DNA of 64,000 nucleotides, taken from Alcaligenes parafaecalis. Lineage in GTDB: Bacteria > Pseudomonadota > Gammaproteobacteria > Burkholderiales > Burkholderiaceae_B. Made by a program: the position numbers and the translations under genes. Of the stretch, positions 18,112 to 25,769 are shown piece after piece. The stretch is taken from positions 355,923 to 419,922 of the forward strand of contig NZ_JAPKNA010000004.1 in assembly GCF_026344135.1 (NCBI RefSeq), written 5' to 3'. The notes beneath the pieces are model-generated. The model made no database searches, had not been told where the DNA came from, and saw only the letters and a list, made by a program, of their open reading frames with translations. Positions within the stretch are counted from its first letter, which is position 1. Every line of letters starts with the position of its first letter.

Positions 18112-18893
18112 CGCCACAGCACTGGTATGAAAATCGCTGGGCCTCTTTGGTCATGGCGGCCATTCTGGTGCTGCTGGCCTGGGCGGGGCTGGCCCGTTGG
18201 GTGGGGCTGGATTCCTTCCCCAGCCCCTGGGCGGCCCTGGGTGAACTGCCCGCCCTGATCAGCGATCCGATGGCCTGGTCGGCCATCCTGCAGTCGGTAG
18301 GCCGCATGTTTGCGGGCTATGCCCTGGCGCTGGTCGTGGCCGTGCCGCTGGGTTTGGCCATGGGCCGCAGTCGCCTGGTCTATACCGCCTTCTATCCCTT
18401 GGTGGCCCTGGCCTACCCCATGCCCAAAGCGGCATTGATGCCGATCTTGATGCTGTGGTTCGGTCTGGGGGATTTCTCCAAGATTCTGGTCATTGCGCTG
18501 GGCGTGTCCCTGCCTTTGCTCTATCACAGCTATCACGGCGCAACCCGTATCGAGCCCAAGCTGATCTGGGTGGCCCAGTCCATGGGCATGGGACCCCTGG
18601 CCCGTCTGGGCAAGATCGTGCTGCCCGCCTCTTTGCCGGAAGTCATGATTGGCTGCCGCGTCGGCGTGGTCATGGCTCTGATCGTGATGGTCTCCTCCGA
18701 GATGATTGCGCGTCAGGAAGGCATAGGCAATCTGCTGTTCACCTCTATGGATATGGCGCAGTACTCCACGGTGTATGCGGTCATCATGCTGCTGGCGGTC
18801 CTGGGCATTGCCTTTGACGCCTTGTTCGAGTTCGTGCGCAAGCGCTGCACGCACTGGCATGACTCCACCCAGAGCCTGATGGACAAAGGATGA
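18108..18893 (+). CDS. ABC transporter permease, SsuC/TauC type (first)
   Basis: 261 residues, six membrane helices, with the cytoplasmic EAA-like loop around ESMGMGPLARLGKIVLPASLPE-type sequence (ATRIEPKLIWVAQSMGMG) seen in sulfonate/taurine permeases. It pairs with a second, different permease encoded 4 bp downstream, so the importer probably has a heterodimeric channel. In SsuC/TauC systems one permease usually suffices, so the duplication is notable. Confidence 0.9.
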   Translation: MTPQHWYENRWASLVMAAILVLLAWAGLARWVGLDSFPSPWAALGELPALISDPMAWSAILQSVGRMFAGYALALVVAVPLGLAMGRSRLVYTAFYPLVALAYPMPKAALMPILMLWFGLGDFSKILVIALGVSLPLLYHSYHGATRIEPKLIWVAQSMGMGPLARLGKIVLPASLPEVMIGCRVGVVMALIVMVSSEMIARQEGIGNLLFTSMDMAQYSTVYAVIMLLAVLGIAFDALFEFVRKRCTHWHDSTQSLMDKG

Positions 18894-18897
18894 CGCT

Positions 18898-19710
18898 ATG
18901 ACCACCAAAACCTTAGCCTCATCGGGACAAGCTATGCGTTCTACTGAAACCCGCCCGGTCAAACGCCGGGATCTATCCGGTCTGTCCTTGTGCATCAGCC
19001 CGGCCATCTTGCTGATTATCTGGGAACTGTGCACTCGCTCGGGCTGGGTCAGCCCGCAGTTGCTGCCCGCGCCTTCGTCCATTCTGTTGCGCGTACTGGA
19101 GCTGGCCGGTCAAGCCGACTTCTGGCAGAACCTGGGCATTACGGTCTACCGCCTGATCAGCGGCCTGCTGATTGCCTGTGTGGCCGGGGTCGCCCTGGCC
19201 CTGATTGCCCAACTGACACGCTGGAGCTCGTTTCTGCTGGATGCACTGATCCGTTTGCTGGCCCCTATCCCCAAGATCGCCCTTTACCCGGCACTGATCC
19301 TGATCATGGGGTTTGAAAGCTCATCGAAAATTGCCCTGGTGGTTTCAGACGCCATTTTCCCTGTGCTGATGGCCAGTTGGGTGGCCGCGCAAACGGTGGA
19401 CCGCAAGCTGATCTGGTCGGCTCGCGCTGCAGGCACGTCCCGCAGTGCCTGCCTGTGGAAAATTATCTTGCCCGCCATCAGCCCGACCGTCCTGGCCGGG
19501 GTGCGGGTAGCCGGAGTCATTGCCTGCGTGGTGGTATTTCTGGCCGAGATGATTGCCTCCACCGACGGGCTGGGCCACATGCTGACCGCCGCCGCTCGCA
19601 GTTACCGCACGATTGATATGTTTGTACCCCTGGTCTGGATCTGTGTACTGGGCTTCGCACTGAACCTGACCATTGCCGCTTTGCAGCGCAAAGTGGATCA
19701 TGCAAACTAA
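18898..19710 (+). CDS. ABC transporter permease, SsuC/TauC type (second)
   Basis: 270 residues, six membrane helices after a polar 30-residue N-terminus, with the EAA-type loop (WSARAAGTSRSACLWKIILP). It is only moderately like the first permease, consistent with an old duplication and a heterodimer. It is the last gene before a clear terminator. The ATG at 18898 is used; an internal Met at codon 12 is an alternative. Confidence 0.88.
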   Translation: MTTKTLASSGQAMRSTETRPVKRRDLSGLSLCISPAILLIIWELCTRSGWVSPQLLPAPSSILLRVLELAGQADFWQNLGITVYRLISGLLIACVAGVALALIAQLTRWSSFLLDALIRLLAPIPKIALYPALILIMGFESSSKIALVVSDAIFPVLMASWVAAQTVDRKLIWSARAAGTSRSACLWKIILPAISPTVLAGVRVAGVIACVVVFLAEMIASTDGLGHMLTAAARSYRTIDMFVPLVWICVLGFALNLTIAALQRKVDHAN

Positions 19711-19770
19711 TTTCTATTCACACTGAACCAGCCACTTGCCCGGTCAACTTGCAGCGCTGACCGGGATTTC

Positions 19771-19813
19771 GCAGGCTATCTCAATCATCTGGAACGAGTA
19801 GCCTGCTTTTTTT
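19771..19813 (+). terminator. Rho-independent terminator of the opine-dehydrogenase/ABC operon
   Basis: Stem GCAGGCTA / TAGCCTGC (19771-19778 / 19799-19806) with a 20-nt loop, followed by seven T. A second GC stem (19739-19746 / 19758-19765) lies just upstream without a T-run. Confidence 0.8.
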
Positions 19814-19837
19814 CTGCATCAAGGAAGCCGCTTCACT

Positions 19838-20299
19838 ATGGCCAGCCGTCCCCTGACCGACGCCTATACCGGGCACGATACCTTTATTCCCTATCTGCTC
19901 AACCGCAGCACCTCGGCCTTAAACGCTGACTTTCAAACCTTGCTGCGCAGCCATGAACTGACTCTGCTGCATTGGCGTGTTCTGGCTTTTCTGAACGAAA
20001 CCGACGGACTGGGCGTCAGCACCCTGGCGCAATACACCGATGTGGATCAGACCACACTGTCACGCGCTTTGGTCGTCATGGAAAATGCCGGACACCTGTC
20101 CCGCCAGCCCGATCCCCTGGACCAGCGCCGGGTCCTGATCCATCTGCATGAGCAGGGTCGCCAACACTTTCTGCACGTTCTGCCCGCCGCGCTGGATATC
20201 CATCACCGTGCCATTCAAGGCTTTTCGGCTGAAGAACTGACCCTGCTGCGCCAGTTCCTGAATCGCATCCGGGCCAATATCAATGGGGATGCACGTTAA
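19838..20299 (+). CDS. MarR-family transcriptional regulator
   Basis: 153 residues with the winged helix at about 38-100 (LHWRVLAFLNE, then GVSTLAQYTDVDQTTLSRALVVMENAGHLSR and a basic wing DQRRVLIHL). MarR proteins often repress catabolic or transport operons and respond to small aromatic or acidic ligands. It lies just after the opine-dehydrogenase/ABC operon but behind a terminator, so it has its own promoter, with an AAGGAAG ribosome site. The palindrome at 14160-14173 is the best operator candidate in reach. Confidence 0.9.
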   Translation: MASRPLTDAYTGHDTFIPYLLNRSTSALNADFQTLLRSHELTLLHWRVLAFLNETDGLGVSTLAQYTDVDQTTLSRALVVMENAGHLSRQPDPLDQRRVLIHLHEQGRQHFLHVLPAALDIHHRAIQGFSAEELTLLRQFLNRIRANINGDAR

Positions 20300-20467
20300 G
20301 CGTCCCGCCCTTCCATCTTTCCTGTAATGCGTCCCATTGGCCGCTTCCACGCGTTTGCCGTCCCTGAACCCGCCCCACATCGGAGCCTGTTGCCCCTGAT
20401 CGTCCATGCTTGAAATGGACACTCAAGGGCGTTGAGCCTTTATTTACATCAGGAAAGACCATAAAAT

Positions 20468-20486
20468 GATAATGATTAACATTTAG
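20468..20486. promoter_or_regulatory. Fur box ahead of the LIV-type transporter/ent operon
   Basis: The 19-mer starting GATAATGAT matches the classical Fur consensus at 14 of 19 positions, with the first nine exact and CATT in the second half. It lies 67 bp before the GTG start of the binding protein. It implies iron repression of the LIV-type genes and, by read-through, entD. Confidence 0.75.
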
Positions 20487-20552
20487 TAGCGCAGCCTCTT
20501 GCCTGAGATGTCCTGCCAGGCACCCTTGGCTTTCTTACGGAAATAAGATCTC

Positions 20553-21755
20553 GTGACTCTCTCCCCTACCCGTGCTGGACGTCGCCAGCTCTTGCTGGCC
20601 GCAGCGGCCAGCCCATTGCTATTTGGCGTACCCCGCCTGCTTCGCGCCCAAGACGGTCCCCTGAAAATTGCCTTGCTGACATCCTTGTCCGGCCCCTTCG
20701 CCTCCTTGGGCGAAAGCATGCGTGCCGGTCTGGAGTTGATGCTGCAACAGTGCAATTACGAGATGGGCGGGCGCAAGGTTCAATTGCTGGTAGAGGACGA
20801 CCACGGCAAACCGGACGAAGCCATCCGCAAAGTGCGCAAGCTGATCGAACGCGACAAGATCGACGTTCTGGGCGGCGTTATCAGCGCCAATATCGCGCTG
20901 GCGATTCGCGACATCGTGCACGACGCGCAACTGCCTACCTTCATTTCCAATGCCGCGGCCAATGGCCTGGCTCGTGAAGCAGCCAGCCCCTACGTATTCC
21001 GTCCCACCAAAACAAGCTGGATGCTAGGTCATACCGGTGCTTTGTGGACCTTCGAGCACATCGAAAAAACCGGCGGCATCACGCTGGGTTCGGACTACAC
21101 CGCAGGCCGCGAATACATTGAAGACTTCGCCAATACCTATCAGGAACAAGGCGGCGCGCTGGGCGAGCGTATCTGGACTCCACTGGGCACGCCCGACTTT
21201 GCCCCTATCCTGATGAACCTGGCCGCCAGCAATCCCAAATTCGTCTACACCTTCCTGGCAGGTGCCGACGCAGTGCGTTTCCACCAGCAAATGCAGGATT
21301 ACCAACTGCACGGCAAGATCCAGATTGTGGGTCCCGGTGCCCTGTTCGACCAGGAAGACGTGATCACCGCGGTGGGCGATGCTGCTTTGGGTGGCGTCAG
21401 CACCTTCCATCAGTCCCCCGGTGCTCCGGCTGCCCAGGACTTTGTGGCGGCCTACCAGGCCAGCCGTGGCCGTTTGCCCGGCGAGGCCAGCACTTCCGGT
21501 TACGTGACCGGTCAGGTCATCAAGGCCGGTCTGGATGCGGTGAAAGGCGACCTGTCCAATAAGGCCGCGTTCAAGCAAGCCTTGCTGGACAAACCGATCA
21601 ACACCGCCTTTGGCCCCATGGCATTTGACCCGCGCAATAACCAGTCCATTCTGGATATTTACGTCAACCGGGTTGAGAAAGACACGCAAGGCCGTCCCTT
21701 TAACACCGTGGTTCATACTTACCAGCGTATCCAGGACCCCGGCCCGCGTTCTTGA
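20553..21755 (+). CDS. LIV-type (HAAT) ABC substrate-binding protein
   Basis: 400 residues starting at GTG 20553; the next in-frame Met is too far in to keep the signal. The N-terminus has twin arginines before a hydrophobic stretch (GRRQLLLAAAAS), so Tat export is possible. The mature protein starts LKIALLTSLSGPFASLGESMRAGLEL, typical of type I periplasmic binding proteins for branched-chain amino acids, amides and aromatic acids. It leads a gene string livH-M-G-F that runs into entD. The Fur box upstream suggests it imports something useful in iron starvation. The ligand is unknown; aromatic acids such as dihydroxybenzoate are a reasonable guess. Confidence 0.88.
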   Translation: MTLSPTRAGRRQLLLAAAASPLLFGVPRLLRAQDGPLKIALLTSLSGPFASLGESMRAGLELMLQQCNYEMGGRKVQLLVEDDHGKPDEAIRKVRKLIERDKIDVLGGVISANIALAIRDIVHDAQLPTFISNAAANGLAREAASPYVFRPTKTSWMLGHTGALWTFEHIEKTGGITLGSDYTAGREYIEDFANTYQEQGGALGERIWTPLGTPDFAPILMNLAASNPKFVYTFLAGADAVRFHQQMQDYQLHGKIQIVGPGALFDQEDVITAVGDAALGGVSTFHQSPGAPAAQDFVAAYQASRGRLPGEASTSGYVTGQVIKAGLDAVKGDLSNKAAFKQALLDKPINTAFGPMAFDPRNNQSILDIYVNRVEKDTQGRPFNTVVHTYQRIQDPGPRS

Positions 21756-22633
21756 GCCACACCTTGTCTTACTACCTGCTTCAAATCCTCAATGCCCTGT
21801 CCTTCTCAGCACTGCTGATGTTGGCAGGGCTGGGGCTGTCTTTAGTGCTCAGCCTGATGAACTTCATCAACCTGACACACGGCTCTTTTTTCCTGCTGGG
21901 CGGCTATATCAGCGTGCAGTGGTTGGCATCCGGCGCCCCCTGGTGGCTGGCCTTCCCTGCGGCATTTACGCTGTGCAGTCTGATGGGTTTTTTGCTGGAC
22001 CGCTTCCCCTTTCGCCAGTTCTACCAGCGTACCCACTTGATGCAGGTGCTGCTCACGTACGGCCTGTCCGTGATTCTGGCCGATTTGATGCGCTGGGGTT
22101 TCAGTGCCGACACGCTCTCGCCCATGTTGCCGCAAGTGCTGCGTGGCGGCGTTTGGATCATGGGCCTGCCCTTCCCCACCTATCGCCTGTTCCTGATCGT
22201 CACCGGTCTGACGCTGGCCTTGCTGTTCTGGTTCCTGCTGGATCGCACCCTATGGGGAGCGGCCATTCGCGCTTGTGTGCAGGACGCACAGATTGTCGAA
22301 ACCCTGGGCCTGAACTCCCGCCGCTTGTTCGCCATTGGTATGGCCCTGGCCGCTGGTCTGGCCGGTTTGGGTGGAGCCCTGGGCGCAGGCATGCTGTCGG
22401 TCTACCCCGGCCTGGATGAAGAAATCCTCTTGCTGGCCTTGCTGGTCGTCGTCATTGGTGGCCTGAACTCGGTGCGCGGCACCTTGCTGTGCGCGCTGAT
22501 CCTGGGTTTCGTCACCACCTTTGCCCGCGTCTGGGTCCCGGCTTTTGCCAATGCCGCTACCCTGGCCGTCATGCTGGGCCTTCTTCTTTGCTGGCCCAAT
22601 GGTCTGAGCAAATCCGCTACGCGTCAGGTTTAA
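21752..22633 (+). CDS. LivH-type ABC permease
   Basis: 293 residues, eight or so membrane helices, with the LivH signatures LSLVLSLMNFINLTHGSFFLLGGY near the N-terminus and the EAA-type segment AAIRACVQDAQIVETLGLNSRRLFAIG. The start appears to be TTG at 21752, overlapping the previous stop (TTGA), which indicates translational coupling. One half of the LIV-type channel. Confidence 0.88.
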   Translation: MSHTLSYYLLQILNALSFSALLMLAGLGLSLVLSLMNFINLTHGSFFLLGGYISVQWLASGAPWWLAFPAAFTLCSLMGFLLDRFPFRQFYQRTHLMQVLLTYGLSVILADLMRWGFSADTLSPMLPQVLRGGVWIMGLPFPTYRLFLIVTGLTLALLFWFLLDRTLWGAAIRACVQDAQIVETLGLNSRRLFAIGMALAAGLAGLGGALGAGMLSVYPGLDEEILLLALLVVVIGGLNSVRGTLLCALILGFVTTFARVWVPAFANAATLAVMLGLLLCWPNGLSKSATRQV

Positions 22634-23572
22634 ATGAACAAGCTCAACACCTGCCTGCTACGCACTGGACTTTGGCCCGCTTTGGCCTGCCTGGTCTTGC
22701 TCAGCAGCTATTTCTGGGGCGATGCCTTTTTGTGGCGCTTTGGAACCGAAGCCCTGCTGATCGGTTGCGCCGTCCTTAGCATCAATCTCCTGATTGGTTA
22801 TGGCGGTCTGGTCTCTTTGGGCCACGGTGCCGTTTTTGGCTTTGCGGCTTACGCGACGGCCATCACCAGCCAGTATTGGGGCGCATCCTTGCCCTTGATG
22901 CTGCTGGTCGGCATTGCGGCAGGCACCCTGCTCTCCGTGCTGATGGCCTTGATCAGCCTGCGCAGTTCCGAACTCTTTTTCATGGTGGCCACGCTGGTGG
23001 CAGGCCAACTGGTCTGGGAAGTGGCATTCCGCTGGCGCGACCTGACGGGCGGGGCAGACGGCCTGCGCGGTTTCCCGCGTCTGAGCCTGGGGGATCTGCC
23101 CCTGAGCGCTCCCTATACTCTGATGATTCTGGCTCTGGTGCTGGCGGTAATCTGCTGGTTGCTGCTGCGCTCCTTTAGCCGTGCTCCGATTGGACTGGCG
23201 CTGACCGGCCTGCGCGACCAGCCCTTGCGCATGGCGGCCCTGGGTTATCAGGCATGGCGCATTCGCCTCTACACCTTCATGATTGCAGGTGCCGTTGCCG
23301 GTGCGGCTGGCGGTCTGTATCCCTTTGCGAATCAGTACGTCAGCCCGCAGCAAGTGCATTGGAGCTTCTCGGCCACCCTCATCATCATGGGTGTGATCGG
23401 CGGCATACGTACTTGGCGCGGTGCTTTTATAGGTGCCACTTTTTATCTGTTTGCCCAGACCTACCTGAGCTCCTATACGGATCGCTGGCAGTTGCTGGTC
23501 GGTTTGATTTTTGTGCTAACGGTTCTATTCATGCCCAATGGTCTGGCAGAGCGCCGCAAGAGGACCGCATGA
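22634..23572 (+). CDS. LivM-type ABC permease
   Basis: 312 residues, with the LivM motif NLLIGYGGLVSLGHGAVFGFAAYA and the loop GLRDQPLRMAALGYQAWRIRLY. The ATG directly follows the livH stop (TAAATG). It is the partner permease of the LIV-type importer. Confidence 0.9.
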   Translation: MNKLNTCLLRTGLWPALACLVLLSSYFWGDAFLWRFGTEALLIGCAVLSINLLIGYGGLVSLGHGAVFGFAAYATAITSQYWGASLPLMLLVGIAAGTLLSVLMALISLRSSELFFMVATLVAGQLVWEVAFRWRDLTGGADGLRGFPRLSLGDLPLSAPYTLMILALVLAVICWLLLRSFSRAPIGLALTGLRDQPLRMAALGYQAWRIRLYTFMIAGAVAGAAGGLYPFANQYVSPQQVHWSFSATLIIMGVIGGIRTWRGAFIGATFYLFAQTYLSSYTDRWQLLVGLIFVLTVLFMPNGLAERRKRTA

Positions 23573-24327
23573 GCGTTTTATTAAGCACTCGCGAATTAGC
23601 CCTGCACGTGGGCGGCCTGGATATTCTGATGGACGTCAGCCTGGAGCTGCACGCCGGTGAAACCCTGGGGCTGATTGGTCCCAATGGCGCAGGCAAAACC
23701 ACGCTGTTCAATATCATCAGTGGTTTGGCTACACCCTCCAGCGGGCAGGTATTTCTGGAAGGCAAAGACTTGCGCAGCCTGGGCCCTATTGAACGCGCCC
23801 AACAAGGTCTGGTACGCAGCTTTCAGACCAGCCGTATCTTTCCTGAACTGACTCTGCATCAGAATCTGGCCCTGGCCGTGCGCATCAAACACGACTGCGC
23901 TTACCACTGGTGGGGCCGCAAAGCAGCCCGGACTGCCAGCCAGAAAGCCGCTGAAGCATTGCTGGAGCACAGCGCTCTGGCCGGTCGTGGTCACTTGCTG
24001 GCCCGCTCCCTGTCTTATGGCGAACAACGTATTCTGGATTTGCTGATCGCCCTGGCACAGCAACCGCGCGTGCTCTTGCTGGACGAGCCTACCGCAGGCC
24101 TGTCCGAGTCCGAATCCCGTGAGGTAATGGCCCTGGTCCATGCCATGCGCGGCCAATGCGCCGTGCTGCTGATCAGCCACGACATTGATATTGTTTTCCA
24201 GGAATGTGATCGCATTGCGGTGCTGTCTTCCGGCACCTTGCTGACCTGCGACACCCCGGACGCCGTGCGCCAGCACGAAGGCGCGCGTCAAGCCTATCTG
24301 GGCGAACTGGCTTTGGAGACTGCATGA
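23569..24327 (+). CDS. LivG-type ABC ATPase
   Basis: 252 residues from the ATG at 23569, which overlaps the livM stop (ATGA); a longer open frame upstream is only a shadow of livM. Walker A IGPNGAGKTTLFNIISG, the LivG-typical VRSFQTSRIFPELT, signature LSYGEQR, Walker B LLLDEPTAGLS. It energises the LIV-type importer together with LivF. Confidence 0.92.
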   Translation: MSVLLSTRELALHVGGLDILMDVSLELHAGETLGLIGPNGAGKTTLFNIISGLATPSSGQVFLEGKDLRSLGPIERAQQGLVRSFQTSRIFPELTLHQNLALAVRIKHDCAYHWWGRKAARTASQKAAEALLEHSALAGRGHLLARSLSYGEQRILDLLIALAQQPRVLLLDEPTAGLSESESREVMALVHAMRGQCAVLLISHDIDIVFQECDRIAVLSSGTLLTCDTPDAVRQHEGARQAYLGELALETA

Positions 24328-25040
24328 GCACTGCGCTGAACATCTCTGGCCTGAACGCACGCTACGACCGGGCCGATATTCTGGAAGGCCTCTCGCTGGA
24401 GATTCCTGCAGGACAAAGCGTCGCCTTGCTAGGCCGCAACGGCGCTGGCAAAACCAGTCTGCTGCATTGCCTGTTCAATATGGGCCCACAGTGGAGCGGA
24501 CAGATCACCGTTCACGGCCAAAGCATTGCAGGCTGGCCTACGCACAAAATTGCCCTGCTGGGCATGGCTTTGGTGCCGCAAGGCCGGGGCCGCTTTCCTA
24601 CCTTGACGGTGCAGGAAAGCCTGCGTCTGGCTGGACTGGCACGTCGCCCTCGTTCGGATGATCGCTGGACGCTGGGCAGTATTTACGAAGCCATGCCGCG
24701 TCTGTACGAACGCCGTCAGTCCTCCTGCTCAGCCTTGAGTGGTGGCGAACGGCAGTTGCTGGCACTGGCTCGCGCCCTGCTCACGCAGTCCTCCATTATT
24801 GTTCTGGACGAGCCCAGCGAAGGCCTGGCCCCCATGACGATTCAGGACACCTTGCTGCCCCAACTGCAAACCTTGAACGAGCAAGGCATTACCGTGCTGA
24901 TTGCCGAGCAGAATCTGAGTCTGGCCCTGCAACTGGCGGATCGCGCCTTGCTGCTGGGCAATGGTCAGTTGGTGTACGACGGCCCTGCCGAACAATTGCG
25001 CCAGGACGCCGCCCTCTTGCAACGCCATTTGGGACTTTGA
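24324..25040 (+). CDS. LivF-type ABC ATPase
   Basis: 238 residues, with Walker A LLGRNGAGKTSLL, the LivF-typical VPQGRGRFPTLTV, signature LSGGERQL, Walker B IIVLDEPSEGLAP. It overlaps livG by ATGA and ends one base before entD, linking the transporter physically to the siderophore genes. Confidence 0.92.
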   Translation: MSTALNISGLNARYDRADILEGLSLEIPAGQSVALLGRNGAGKTSLLHCLFNMGPQWSGQITVHGQSIAGWPTHKIALLGMALVPQGRGRFPTLTVQESLRLAGLARRPRSDDRWTLGSIYEAMPRLYERRQSSCSALSGGERQLLALARALLTQSSIIVLDEPSEGLAPMTIQDTLLPQLQTLNEQGITVLIAEQNLSLALQLADRALLLGNGQLVYDGPAEQLRQDAALLQRHLGL

Positions 25041-25041
25041 C

Positions 25042-25728
25042 ATGCTGGCTTTGTACAGCCTGTCTCTTCCCCTGCCACCGAGCCTGGAGTCCTGGTTACG
25101 AAACCGGATTCCCGACAGCACCTTGGCTGTTATTGCCCGCCGCCACCGTCAGTCGGACCAGCATTTAAGCCTCCTGGCGCACGGTGCGTTACGCCATTTT
25201 CTGGCTCCTTTGCTGGGCTGTACGCCGCTTGCCGTTCCCATCAAGAATCTGGAGCACGGCAAGCCGGTTCTGGACCTGGACGATACGGATCTGCACTTCA
25301 GCCTGTCGCACAGCGGTGAGCGCGTGCTGATCGGAATAGCCGACCGCGTCATAGGCGTAGACATAGAAGCCATGCGCCTGCCCGTCAAACCCGGCCTGGT
25401 CGAACATTGCAGTGTGGCCTCCGAGCGCATCTGGCTAAAGAACGATCTGGACTTCTATGCACTGTGGTGTGGCAAAGAAGCCGCCCTGAAGCACGCAGGC
25501 ACGGGTTTTCACATTCAGCCTCAAGAATTATCCTTGGACGGTCACCCAGATCACGGATGCACCGTACAATCCCCCCATCCCATCTTGCAAGATTTGGTGG
25601 TGCACAGTCACCGACCGGCAGAAAACTATGCCGCCGCGGTTTGCCTGAACACTGCCTTTGCTCCCCGGAGAGTCAGCTTTTTAGACAGTATTCAACTGCC
25701 TGACGCCAAGCTGACCTACCACGAGTAA
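25042..25728 (+). CDS. entD: 4'-Phosphopantetheinyl transferase (EntD/Sfp type)
   Basis: 228 residues from the ATG at 25042; the open frame extends upstream over the livF end. The Sfp-superfamily motifs are present: FSLSHSGE, GVDIE (105-109) and WCGKEAALKHAGTG (142-155). It attaches phosphopantetheine from CoA to the serines of the aryl carrier protein and the NRPS thiolation domain encoded downstream. It follows livF by one base, so it is probably transcribed from the Fur-controlled promoter upstream of the LIV genes. The gene name rests on context and motifs. Confidence 0.9.
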   Translation: MLALYSLSLPLPPSLESWLRNRIPDSTLAVIARRHRQSDQHLSLLAHGALRHFLAPLLGCTPLAVPIKNLEHGKPVLDLDDTDLHFSLSHSGERVLIGIADRVIGVDIEAMRLPVKPGLVEHCSVASERIWLKNDLDFYALWCGKEAALKHAGTGFHIQPQELSLDGHPDHGCTVQSPHPILQDLVVHSHRPAENYAAAVCLNTAFAPRRVSFLDSIQLPDAKLTYHE

Positions 25729-25752
25729 ATCTGACAAGCCTACTTATTTATG

Positions 25753-25767
25753 TAATAGTTCTCATTA
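25753..25767. promoter_or_regulatory. Fur-like site abutting the entE start codon
   Basis: TAATAGTTCTCATTA reads on the other strand as TAATGAGAACTATTA, close to the AATGAGAAT-type Fur sites common in Pseudomonas and Bordetella iron genes. It ends 2 bp before the ATG of entE in a 41-bp entD-entE gap. A promoter here would give a very short leader, and no ribosome site is visible. Confidence 0.5.
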
Positions 25768-25769
25768 CC

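Noticed and set aside
23254..23568. Longer N-terminus for the LivG-type ATPase
   Set aside because: The extra codons are an out-of-frame reading of the LivM gene; the ATG at 23569 with ATGA overlap gives the family-typical start.
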